Origin: Lobulomyces angularis
Lineage: Eukaryota; Chytridiomycota; Chytridiomycetes; Lobulomycetales; Lobulomycetaceae
Reading direction: 5' to 3'
DNA length: 64,000 nt
NCBI GenBank assembly: GCA_027604685.1
Contig: JADHYX010000026.1
Span: 36,440 to 100,439, forward strand
Numbering within the stretch: position 1 is the first letter of the stretch; the number at the start of each line of letters is the position of its first letter. The notes beneath the pieces were generated by a model that did not search any database, was not told where the DNA came from, and was given only the letters and a program-made list of their open reading frames with translations. Below are positions 1 through 10,867 of this stretch, one piece after another. A program made the translations under genes and the position numbers.

Positions 1-174
1 ATTTTAATGTTAGCAATAGTTTTTTTTTTTATTATTTTCATTTTTTTTTTATTTTATTTTTTTTGTTTTTACAATACTATATCATTTACTTTCATTAAAT
101 ACTTTCATTTGTCTTTTATCAACAACAATTGCAAGTTCTCAAAATGTTTTTTTTGGTATCTTCTGGTTATGCTA

Positions 175-1275
175 TTAAACTTTTGTAGAATAGTCAGTGC
201 TTTTTGGAATACTTTGTGTTGATTTCACATCAGAAACGGGTGCATATGACGAGATCTCCAACGAATTTATATTAAACTTTGAGTCCGTTTCATCTCTCCC
301 TATCATTTTAGATACAGTTTCTCTTCCTTTTTTAGTTGGAGGTAACGTTTTATTAGTGTATAAATTCTGTAGACCATTTTTTAATAAATCTAGCAGATGC
401 AATGTAGCACTATTTTACAGAAAGATTAATTAGTCGGAAATAAAGTAAAATATTTACGTTGCATGAATTATAACAATTGCTTGAGATATGTGCTCAATTT
501 CACTAGCCTTTCCAAATGTAAAAGCTAAAATAACACAAAAATCTGTAAAGAGGTTAAATGCCAAAACTGCGTAAAGTTTGAACAATAAAACGTTTGTTGA
601 CAATATTTTAAACTTATAGCATAAAAAAGTTTTACGGATGTACAGTTTTTTTTCTCTACTAGTAGTTGACACTCTAAATACATTTCTTATCATGAAATAA
701 CTTGTGCAAAAATCAACAGTTGAAATACTGGAACCCGCAATCCAGTTCGAAACAGTGTTGTAAGTTTGCATCAGATTTAAATCGACCGGAAGTGGAAATC
801 GTGAAGTAGTTGCTACAAATGAAAAAAAGCAAATGAAATAAATGACGATAGTCAAAATTTTCAAAATTTTTGTGAAATTTTTATCTCCCTGTGATAAATT
901 TAATCTTTTGTAACGATGAATTGATGCAAATACGCATCCTGTTGCTGCACTCCAAAAAAATATTGTTGAAATATTTTGTAGAATTATTATTGGTATTGTA
1001 GAATTTAATAGCTCCACTTTTGATAATTTATTATTTAAATCAAATTGCTGATAAACAAGCATTTGATAAATTAATAACGAAGCGTTACTTATCATTGAAG
1101 CCACTAGCACAATCACAGAAAGTTTTTTTTGAGTTGACCAATTTTTAAAAATTTTCTGGTTGCCTAAATTTTCAACTACCAACCTGAACTTTATGAAAAG
1201 ACCTATGGGTAATACCAGAGATATAAACGTTATTGAAAGTGCAAAAATTCTCACTGGATTTGGATCAAAAAACAT
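175..1275 (-). CDS. Seven-helix membrane protein, unknown family
   Basis: Two exons, 1275-458 and 409-175, join across a 48-nt intron (donor GTAAAT, acceptor AATAG) into about 350 residues. The ATG at 1275 gives MFFDPNPVRIFAL; longer readings need a non-ATG start. Seven hydrophobic segments are visible, roughly at residues 8-30, 50-75, 90-120, 133-155, 175-198, 228-252 and 258-280, followed by a hydrophilic Ser/Thr-rich tail of about 70 residues. The topology (seven helices, cytoplasmic-type tail) resembles a receptor or rhodopsin-like fold, but I see no family motif such as DRY or NPxxY and do not recognise the protein. A second seven-helix gene lies at 46369-47574; the two share topology but no obvious sequence. 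Function is unknown; membrane location is inferred from the helices only. Confidence 0.7.
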
Positions 1276-1840
1276 CAATTCATACTGTTTTGAATAAAAA
1301 ATTAAAAATTAAAACTTAAACTTTTTATTTAAATAATACAAGTTTTTTTTTTGCAATTCTTTTTAACTTTCTTTTATAAACAAGAAAAAACTACTGTTTA
1401 ACACAAATTAAACTTCCTCAAAAAATTCTTTTTTTATCTTGATATTTTTTTAATTTTATTTATTTTTTTTTATACTTTCATTACTCTTCTTAATTGAATT
1501 TTTTTTTTTTTTAAAATTGATTGGACAGCACCTACTAAACAAAAAAAAAAAGAAATTTGAACACTTCATTTTAATTAAAAAAAATTTTTTTCAGAAATTG
1601 AAGAGAATTATTAAATCTTAAGTTTGTTTTTATTAAATTTTTATAACCTAAATAGATTAATTTCAGATCGCATATTTAGTTTGAAAATTTTTAAAAAAAA
1701 AAATCACGAAGCTTGAAAAAAAAAAAAGAAAAAAAATTTTTTTAAAGAAAAAAGCCAACTTTGAAGCAACAATATTTTATTTTGGAGGATAATAATTCAA
1801 GGTCTCCGACAAAAATATTTTAATTAATTCATAATCTCAT
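1276..1840. other. Intergenic, AT-rich
   Basis: Divergent gap between the seven-helix gene and the TBC gene. It consists of homopolymer A and T tracts with stops in all frames. I see no gene or RNA in it. It presumably holds both promoters, but no specific element can be named. Confidence 0.6.
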
Positions 1841-3475
1841 ATGCTGACAGAATCTGATACTATTATAGGTAAAACTGCAATAGAATAATTTGTAAATTTA
1901 AAATTTTTAACTCCAAACTTTAAAGATTCATATAAAATGAAAATCTAATTCTTTTTTTTGTTTTTTAAGACATTTTTCACTTAACAAAATCTACCGATAC
2001 TAACTTGAAATTACCAATCACAGTTAAACAAATTAACAAAGTTCACCCTACTACAATAACGTCAGATATTACATTAATGAACGAAAATGATGGTGAAAAC
2101 CATGAAAGAGTAAATAAAGTTCCAAATTCTTTTGGATTTTTAGTCTCTACGGAAGAACTGGCACTAACGTAAATAAAAAAACCAAAATAAAAGTGTCATG
2201 ATATATTTTTATTGCTGTTTAATTATCAAAAATATTATTTTAATTTGAATTTTTTTAAATTAATTCAGAAATTCAACTGTAAATAAAGACACAAAACTTC
2301 AAGAATCAAAATTTTTAAAATTATTAGATATTAATGACGACCAATGGTTAAGCTTCCGATCAAAAAATAAAACTAAAGTAAGCTTTTATTTATTTATTAC
2401 TGTTTTTATTTTTACATTTTAAGTTAAAAAAACTTTGTAGAAGTGGTATACCAGAGTCGTTAAGAGGAAAAGTTTGGGCTAAACTTGCATCAGTTTCTTC
2501 ATTACACCAACCCGAGAAATATCATGTAATAAAAAAATACTTAAATAATAACTTTATTAAATTTCTGCAATATATTCAATAGAATTTGGTGAGTGCAACG
2601 CATACAGAAAATAGAGCAATTTTTGAAGTAATTGATAAAGATTTAGGCCGTTGTTTTCCTGAGCATGTTGTATTTAAAGATGCTGGAGGATATGGGTAAA
2701 GGGATTTTTCTATTTCAAATTAATTTTTTTTTGAAAATATGATAGTCAAACTGAATTGGGAAATACTTTAAAAAGCTACGCACTTTATAATGCAGATTTA
2801 GGATATTGTCAAGGAATGCATTTTTTGGCAGGAATGATGTTGTTGCATTCAAAACCTGAGGATACATTTTGGTTGTTGGTTGCTACTGTAAAAAGGTTTT
2901 GTGATGGATTCTTTAACGAAACCTTAAGTCAAATTAGAGTGGATGTCAAAGTTTTTGAAAAATTAATGAGGAAAAAATTAAAAAAAATATATAAAAAAAT
3001 GGTAATTAAAATAATACTGTTTTAAAAAGCATTAATTAAAACAAAAAATGTACTATAGGTTGAATTGGAAGTCGATCCATTAATATTTTTACCTAATTGG
3101 TTTTTGACTTTTTTTATTGGTCCCTTGCCTTGGGAAACCTGTTTGAGAGTATGGGACATAATTTATTGTGATGGAGTAAAAAGTTTTTTTCGTGTTGCTT
3201 TGGCTATTTTAAAAATCAACGAAGGTAAAAAAAGAAAACAGAAAAAAAAAAAAAAGAAAAATGCAACTTTAATAAAAAATAAAAAAAAAAATAATAATTT
3301 AGAGTTTATACTTAACTGTACAGAATCAACAAGTCTTTTGACTTTTTTAACAAAGCTTCCAAAAGATTCGTTTAAAAATGTAGAAAATTTCATCAGGATT
3401 ATTTTTGATTTCCAGTTAAAAACTAAGGATATATTAGATTTAAGAAATAAAGTAGTAAAGGAAATGGAAAAATAG
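1841..3475 (+). CDS. TBC-domain Rab GTPase-activating protein
   Basis: Eight exons: 1841-1868, 1970-2168, 2269-2377, 2424-2525, 2583-2695, 2746-3001, 3059-3224 and 3303-3475, giving about 381 residues. TBC signatures appear in order: SGIPESLRGKVW (motif A), IDKDLGRCFPEH with the catalytic-arginine region, and ADLGYCQGMHFLAG carrying the YCQGM glutamine-finger motif. PNWFLTFF and a WDIIYCDG segment then end the domain. TBC proteins stimulate GTP hydrolysis by Rab GTPases in vesicle traffic; the layout resembles Gyp/Msb3 or GRTP1 types, but the Rab partner cannot be read from sequence. The last intron (3225-3302) is 78 nt with no in-frame stop and would add a lysine run if retained. Splicing it out joins KINE to EFILNC, which fits the family better. 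Confidence 0.9.
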
Positions 3476-4579
3476 AATTTTATTTTCGTTTTAATATTTT
3501 TTTCGCCTTTTTTTAAAAAAAAAAAAAATATTGACAGCCAAAATTCTTGTAAAATTAAGTGATAGAAGACCCTTTCAACGAACTAAACTAGATATTTTCT
3601 TCTATCCCCAGCTAATATTGCATGGAATGTGGTAAGCTACAATACAATTCCATATTTTGATAGTTAACTTGAATAAATTTGGATGTAGTAGGAGATTTTT
3701 CCACAACACCCCATCCTTGCAGCTCTGTTTAGAAATTTATTAATAGTACGAATAACGAGATATTTTCGATTCCACCCTTTCTGCAACTCACCAGTACCCA
3801 ATGTGGCAAGCATTGAAGCTGGCTGCAGAATTATCGTTAAGTTGAAATTATTTTTCAAGTGTTGTTTTGTTTTCAGGAATTTTTTGACGAAATGGAGAAC
3901 TGCTAACTGAAAGTGTTGGTAGTGATATAAGAATTTGAGTACTTTATAATTTTAAGCTATTTAAACCTTACTTTATGATATTAGTAAAGCCCACCTTCTA
4001 ATGGCGAACTTTCATCAATTTCTGGACTACTTGATTATGCTCCATTTATTTCATTGCATATATAAATTCTCATCAATACTGTAATTTTCCAACCGTTTTT
4101 TAGATCATAAAAATTAAAACGTCAAATGCGTATTAATAGTTCCAGAGCATTTGCTATTTTCCTAACTAATGTTTTTTCCAGTAATTCAACAAATAAAATC
4201 CATGCAGCATTGCAAGCCATTTCAATAATTATCTTCCCCCCTTATGTAATCAATGAATTATCATAGAAAATAATATAGTTCAATAAATACCTTTATTTCA
4301 AAACACTGAACATATATATCGATGCCAAAGAACAAGTGCTCTTTATTTTTTGGTGTTAAACCAGCAAATAAACTAAACCCAACATCAAGGTGGCTCCCCA
4401 AATTTGTTTCCCATGCCACTTTATTGGAAAAGAGAGACAATTTTAGTATTTCAAAATAAGTCCAAACCTTCTTTTTTTTGTACACATTTCCCAAAAAACT
4501 CATATAAAATGCAATGAAATCTTTCAAAAATTTAACTCAAAATTACCTCAAAAAAATTCTTCAGTTTCTCATATTATAA
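3476..4579. other. Gene-free stretch, possibly decayed or non-coding
   Basis: About 1.1 kb without a recognisable gene. Composition around 3540-3900 is less extreme than in neighbouring spacers. A 64-codon reading frame on the minus strand (3664-3858) has balanced amino-acid use, including PASMLATLGTGELQKGWN, but matches no family I know and has no clear start context or partner exon. It could be a fossil gene or a non-coding transcript. Confidence 0.4.
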
Positions 4580-4762
4580 ATGGCAGTATTACCTTTAATC
4601 AATGAACAGCTTCAAGGATACCAGGCCAACTCGCAATTAGTGCATCATCTTTCCAAAAGAGATTTTGATTTTTCAGCACCTGGGTTCACCATCGGCATGT
4701 CAACAACTGCTGTTATTATTTTAATCGCAATCATTATATTTTGCTGCTGTTGCCGAAAATAG
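4580..4762 (+). CDS. Small single-pass membrane protein (60 aa)
   Basis: An intronless 60-codon frame starting ATGGCAG after a short AT-rich leader. The first 37 residues are polar. Residues about 40-55 form one hydrophobic helix (TTAVIILIAIIIF), and the protein ends CCCCRK: a cysteine cluster plus basic residues directly after the helix. That end looks like a tail-anchored or type III small membrane protein with potential palmitoylation sites (inference). It is not recognised as a named family. Base use is more balanced than in the flanking spacers and the stop is followed by A/T-rich sequence with an AATAAA-like signal near 4850, which supports a real gene. Coding status still needs transcript support. 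Confidence 0.55.
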   Translation: MAVLPLINEQLQGYQANSQLVHHLSKRDFDFSAPGFTIGMSTTAVIILIAIIIFCCCCRK

Positions 4763-5053
4763 AATCGGAAACTATTAATTTTTTTTTTTGTTGAATATCT
4801 ATGTAATTTGTTTATTTTTAATTAGTGTTATTTATATACCATGACAGTGTAATAATAAATACCATTTTAAATGTAACTTTAAAACTTTTCTTTCAATTTT
4901 TTAATCATTATCTTCATTATATCAATCATCCAACTTTTATTTAAAAGAATACTTAAACATAATAATTTAATTTAATGTTTATATAGTGATACTATCTATA
5001 ATTGAATTTTATACAATTTTTAAAAATTTTATACACTTTTTTTTTTTTTTATG

Positions 5054-8000
5054 TTAAATGTAGTTTCCTGCTTCATTTGAAATCTGTGCAGGGACTGTGT
5101 ACACAGGATAACCAAGAGGTGGATCAGCAGCTTGAGTTATCAGATTTCTCAATAATAGCTAGTTAAAAAATGAAGAATTTTTTTAATACTTGTAAAATTA
5201 AATTAATATTTTACTTCGTGTGCTTGAATACTGTATCTCTCATCATCATCATTTGCCAAATACAACAACTCAAAGTTTAAATTTGCCCAAATGCTTTTAA
5301 TAACTTCACCGTTTAATTCTCCAACATATCCCTGAGTTTTAGTAATTTTAAATATTCTAAAAAATAAAGATTTATCTTCTTTTTTTTGTCCTAACATATA
5401 TACTGATAAATGTTTTTTTAAAAAATTTTCGTGCAAATCTCTGGATTCTTTTCCTGATAAAGAATTTAATTCCACTGTTATTAGCCAATTTCTATCACAA
5501 TCTTCTATTTTTGCCTATATATTAATGTTAAATAATTAAAAAAAATTTTAAAACAATTTTTTTACCAAAACATCTTCGTAATTGTTTAAGTCATTCAAAA
5601 CAAACTGTTCGTATACAATTTTGGTAGTGTATCGAAATGCTTTTAAACTAAACTTCCACAGAATGAGATGTTTTTTTAACCAATCTTTTAACTCCAAATT
5701 ATAAGATATTAATTTTCCTTTATAAGACGTATAAATTTGGTCACTCGACATTACTGGGTCGTCATAGATACTTGAATTAAAGACGCAACAGTAAATTGAT
5801 ATTGCAATTAAAATTAAACTTTCTTCTGCATATTTCGTTAAAGTAATTCCTTTTGTCGCTTTTAAATGCAATAGCCATTTTAGTGGAAACTTTTCCCAGT
5901 ACAATTTAATGATTTCTTGACTTAAAGGTATATTGTTGGCAAATCTAGTGATTTTACAAATGTTTTTAAATTTAATTTAAAAAATTATAGCTCTTACTTC
6001 ACCAAAATGTTAATATCTAGTTTTTCTAGTAAAAACCAAACCAAAACTTTGAAAAATGTTGGCTGTAATAGTCTTAATGTATTTGGCGTATCTAGTACTC
6101 CGGCAAATACACCTTCAGACTTTGAATATACATTCAAATTTAGTGCTGTTACAGGCTAAAGTAAATTAAATGATGTTGTGCTATAGGATTATTTTTCAAT
6201 AGTTTCTTACCTGTAAAATATGAAAAATATGGCTATTAAAATATCTGCTTTTATTTTCAATTTTATAATTGTTAAAGGCGAAATCAAAATAATCATCAAT
6301 TTTTGCTACTTCAAGATTATGACAACTAGTTCCTTGTGTTTCCAAACAACGAAATTGTAATTTAATAACATCATTCCAAACTTCTGTTACTTTGAAGAGA
6401 ACTAAATAATCTTCTATGCGAATTAGAAAGTATTTTCCTTCTTTAAAATTAAATTTTTTTATATTCGATTCAAGCTGCAACAATATTTCCGGTAAAAAGG
6501 ATCTGTAAATGGACCATTCTAAGGATCCTTTATACTCAAGTGCTAATAGAATAAATATGGTGCAATAAAAAATTTAGTCAATTTTTTTTTTTTACATGTA
6601 ATTGGCCACTGCTTTGTAGGTCTCGGAAAGCCCATAATAAACAATGGCAAAGTAAATAATGGTACCAGAGGGGCATTTAAAACGGAAGATGTTACAACAA
6701 ATACAAGGGTGCATGGTAATAAGATTATGTTAAGTATCACATAAAGAATCCAATTTTTTCTTCTTTCTTTTTTGTTTTTCTAAAGATAAAAAAATTAAAA
6801 TTAAAAAATACCACAACTTTTTCTTTTTTACACAAAAAAAAATTCTTACCAAAAAATAAGATATATTTATAACTATAAGGTTAAGTTTCAAGGAAATTTG
6901 CTGAACTAAAAAAAATTGGATTATTATTTTAACAATTTACTTCATTTTAGTATTTTTATTTACGTATATTCCATGAAATATGAATCAAGAAAATGATAAA
7001 AAAGCTTGAATAACCACAAAACGATAATATTGAGTCAAAATGATCATTTTCAAATAGAAAAATTAAAAACAAAATTGATAACTCTTCAAATACTTGAAAC
7101 CCATGAAAAACACTCTTATAAAATCTAAAAATCAAAATATTTTCAAATATAACAAAGTAATCCAAGTCAACTGACAAACTTTCTGATTTTTTTTCTTCTA
7201 ATTTAAAACTGACTAGTGAAAAATATACTATTGAAACTAAAGGTAATGCCAAATTAGTAAATTTATGCAAATTATTTAAAATTTTTTCCAAGGTGGTAGA
7301 TGATAAAATTTTTTCATTATTTTTTATAAAACCAAAAAATGTTAAATTTTTTTGTAAATTTGTTATCAAAATGCTTGAGGCAGTTAAACTTAAAAGTATG
7401 TATCCAGCAACGAAATTATTAGTGTGCGTGGTGTCTGTTTCGATGGAAAAGCTTGTTGAGTATAAAAATGTCAAAAAGACTATTAGTGAAGAAAACATCG
7501 ATTTGTAAGAGACAAATACTATCAATTTCCAATAATTGTTTAACTGGTCACTTTTCTCTTCATTTATTTTGTAAAATTTTATTGCTGCAGAATCTGCTGA
7601 AGTAAACTTAAGTAAATCAAAATAAAATTTGTCATATATTAAACTATTGCTTGAAACCGATCCCAAAATAACAGATAATATTACTTTCAGTAGTAAATTA
7701 TTGTACTTTAAATACTTTGGAATAAACTCCATTAGGTTTACTGATATTCCACAAGAGATGTTAAAAATTAATTGAATAAAAAATCTCTTATGCGTTAATT
7801 CTAATGGAATTCCAGAAAAAATATTCATATTAACCTTTAAAAAAAAAAAAAATTGGTTTTTTTTTTTTTTAATAAAAAATTACTTAAAAGAAGACTTTTT
7901 TTAGTATTACCCATTCAATTACAGCAACGAATAAAATTGAAAATTCCGGTAATATACCAAAATTCCATAATAATGGTAAAAACAAAAAAACTACATATAA

Positions 8001-8979
8001 AATGTTATTTAATGTGGTTAGCCCCAAAAATTGATTCTTTTTGTTAAAAAAAAAAAAAAAAAAAAATAACAGTAAGAATGTAGTTATTATACCTCAAATG
8101 CAAAGCAAATCAAAAATACTGCGATATAAAAAACCTTAGAAAAATCTTTAAGTGGATTATTGTTATCTGCAAGGTAAGTGTTGGGTTCTGGAACACTTGA
8201 ACTTCAAAAAAAAAAAAAAAAGTTTAATAAGCATTCAAGAAATTTACCAAAGCAAGGGCCAGACACTCATACAAACGATAAACCAGCCAATAAAATAAAT
8301 AGACCAAATTTTTCCGCCATTTGAGAGCATCCTTTCATGTAAATTCGTTAAATCCAGATAAATTAAACAGGATGTTAAAAAGGAAACAAAAAACAAAACT
8401 TTTAAAACTAGAAGCATTATCAATGTTTTGTTCCTTTCTTTGTAAGTAAAAGGAAAAACAAATTCAATTAAGTCAAAATACTCCTGCAATGGACTATCAT
8501 CTAATTCAGATGCCAACAAATTGCTGCTCTGGACTTTTTTTGTTAAAAACTCTTTTTCAATCTTGTCTTCATCAAAACTATCTTGTTCTTTGCTTTTGGG
8601 GAATACTTTAATCTTTTTATTACATTTCACTTTATTAAAAATATATTGTAGTAATAACACACTCTGAAATATTATGAATGTGGTTACTAAAATAAAAAAT
8701 AAAAACTAAATGTGCATCATTTATTAAATTACCTGCATAACTTAATATGTAAGATATGGGTAGAGCTTTCTTGCTATGGTTGTTAAAGTGAGCCAGAGTG
8801 AAAGGAATGGATAATAACCAAGGCAAAAAAAAGTAAACTAATCTCAAAAATATTGCGATGATTGTAATGCTGCTTTCAGTGTCCTCTGGTACTCGCTTGT
8901 ACAGTCCTCCAAGAACAGTAGTTAACAGTCGATGAAGGGTGAATTGAAGTTTATATTCATTTAATATTGGGGCTGCCAT
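5054..8979 (-). CDS. PCNX4: Pecanex-like protein 4 (PCNX4-like) multi-pass membrane protein
   Basis: About a dozen exons join into roughly 1,000 residues. Exon 1 is 8979-8733 and exon 2 starts at 8686; the last exon ends at TAA 5054. The N-terminus (LNEYKLQFTLHR, TVLGG) matches the PCNX4 start. A long run of hydrophobic helices follows, including LPLLWNFGILPEF. The C-terminal pecanex domain is clear from FTLPLFIMGFPRPTKQWP, CLETQGTSCHNLE, WANLNFELLYLANDDDERYS and LLLRNLITQAADPPLGYPVY. Pecanex proteins are large membrane proteins of the ER/endomembrane system; Drosophila pecanex affects Notch signalling, and the biochemical role of PCNX4 is poorly known. All splice junctions keep frame with GT..AG sites and no disabling change was seen. 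It is convergent with the 60-aa gene upstream in coordinates and divergent from the C2H2 gene at 9372. Confidence 0.9.
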
Positions 8980-9371
8980 GGACGAACTTATTTGCTGAGT
9001 TCTACTGTAGACTTTTTAATCTCCGCTGTAAAGAATTTTAACTTTCGTCCAATACAATCGGAAACACTTAACGCAATATATTTATTATTATAACTTAGCT
9101 TTTTTTTAAAGAAATTGACAAGCATAACTTTGTTAAGATCTTATTTAACATATATATATGTTTTTTTTTTTCAATAAACTTCAATCTACACGAGTTAATC
9201 TTATTTAAAAAGGATTTTACATAATGTGCAATTTTTCACTTTAATTGAAGTAATTGAAGTATTAATCCCCATTAATTTCTTATAGATTTACAAAATTATT
9301 GGTGTGATTGTTATTCCTCAAGCCTCCAGATTTTAAATTGAAAAATAATTTGAATTTGACTGCGAAAATCA
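8980..9371. other. Divergent intergenic region
   Basis: 392 bp between the pecanex-like start (minus strand) and the C2H2 factor start (plus strand). It is AT-rich with a short direct repeat of TAATTGAAG near 9243-9260. It presumably holds both promoters; no other element was recognised. Confidence 0.55.
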
Positions 9372-10450
9372 ATGAATTTGGTGGAATCAATTACAAGGAA
9401 AAAAAACAGTCTATCTTTTGGATTTGATATTATACAACTTACTAAGGATTCGAGGCCTTTACTTCCCCTACCCTCTCCATCTAGTTTTTATACAGACAAA
9501 TATCGATTTAGAGATGATTCTTTATACATTGAAAAAAAGAATATTTCAATCTCTAACTTACTTGGACATGAAAAAATTTTTGTTGAAGAACCTAAATCTT
9601 ATAACATTTCTAGTTTAGAAGGTGAAAAGTTGGAGGAAAATAATTTTGATTCCGTTTTTCATCAAAGCTCTACTTCTTCTATAGTTATTGATAATCCACC
9701 ATTATCGCCGAATTATACTGCGGATAATGATGATAGAGAATTGGACGAGCAGTTTTTAAATTCAAATAGTATTGAAGAAATTGTACAGACCACAACCAAA
9801 AAAGCTGTGACAAAAAAAAAAAATACTTCCATTAAAAAAAAAAGAGAAAAAATTAAAAAAATTGATGATGATGATGAAGAGTATAGCGATATTAAGGTTT
9901 TTAATCTAATTAGTACAGACACATTACAAAATATTGATCAATCGGAGAAAGATGATAATGAAGTATTAATACCAAGTCCTAATTTAATTAAAACGGGAAA
10001 ATCTACGACTTTGTTTCAGTGTGCATTCGAAGGATGTGAAAAAACTTTTACTCGTCCTTATAATTTGAAATCGTATGTACTTTCTTTTCTCAATTATTTA
10101 ATTAATCGAGATTTTTTTTGTTTTCTAAGACATTATATTGCACAGCATACCGATAAACGACCATATAAATGTGACAAGTGCACGCAGAGTTTTGTTCGTA
10201 AAAATGATTATCAAAGGGTAAGTCAATTTTTATAAAAAAAAGTTAATTTTTTTTTTTTTTTGGTAACTTTTACCAAGCATTTAAAACTACATAATAATGA
10301 AAAACCTTATGTATGCCCAAATTGTCAAAGGAAATTTGTCAGAGGAGACGCCTTAAAGCGTAAAATATATTATAAAGCATTTATTATCAATAACTTTTTT
10401 TTTTTTTTTTTTATTTAGGACATAAAATGTCTACTTGTAAATCTAATTAA
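9372..10450 (+). CDS. C2H2 zinc-finger transcription factor, Crz1-like
   Basis: Four exons, 9372-10072, 10130-10217, 10278-10359 and 10419-10450, give about 300 residues. Residues 1-215 are low-complexity and rich in Ser, Asp and Glu, with a strong basic patch (KKKNTSIKKKREKIKK) that looks like a nuclear localisation signal. The C-terminus holds three consecutive fingers: FQCAFEGCEKTF to HYIAQH, YKCDKCTQSF to HLKLH, and YVCPNCQRKF ending HKMSTC, with Cys in place of the last His. Three fingers with RPYNLKSH in finger 1 and an aberrant last finger are the pattern of Crz1/Prz1 calcineurin-responsive factors. A calcineurin docking site was not identified, so the calcium link is inference. DNA binding in the nucleus is the expected role. 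Confidence 0.85.
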
Positions 10451-10867
10451 AATATATATTTTTTTTTTTCGCATTACGCCTTTAATTAATTCTTACTAGA
10501 GATACAATTTAAAACTGTTATAATATTTTATTTAATTTTTTTTTACAATAGGGTTATTAAAATCAATTAGAAAGTTAATATGACAAATTCTCATTTTAAT
10601 AAAATCATCTGTATATGCGATATATTTTTTTTAATGCAGGTGTAAAAGTAAATTTTATTAGAAAGTAGTGGACCTTATTCACTTCAATATTAAGTAAGAA
10701 AATGAAAATTTTTACAAAAAAAAGTACTTTAAACGATTTTATTTTTTCCTATTTAATAATGTTTATTATAAGAAAAACAAAAAACAAAAATTAGTATTTT
10801 TATAAAAAAATATCTTAAATAAAAAATTGAAAAATAAATATAGTAAAAAATTTGTCGAATATTCATT
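10451..10867. other. Convergent 3' intergenic region
   Basis: About 420 bp between the 3' ends of the C2H2 gene and glycine decarboxylase. It is strongly A/T-rich and contains AATAAA-like strings on both strands that could serve polyadenylation. I see no gene in it. Confidence 0.55.
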
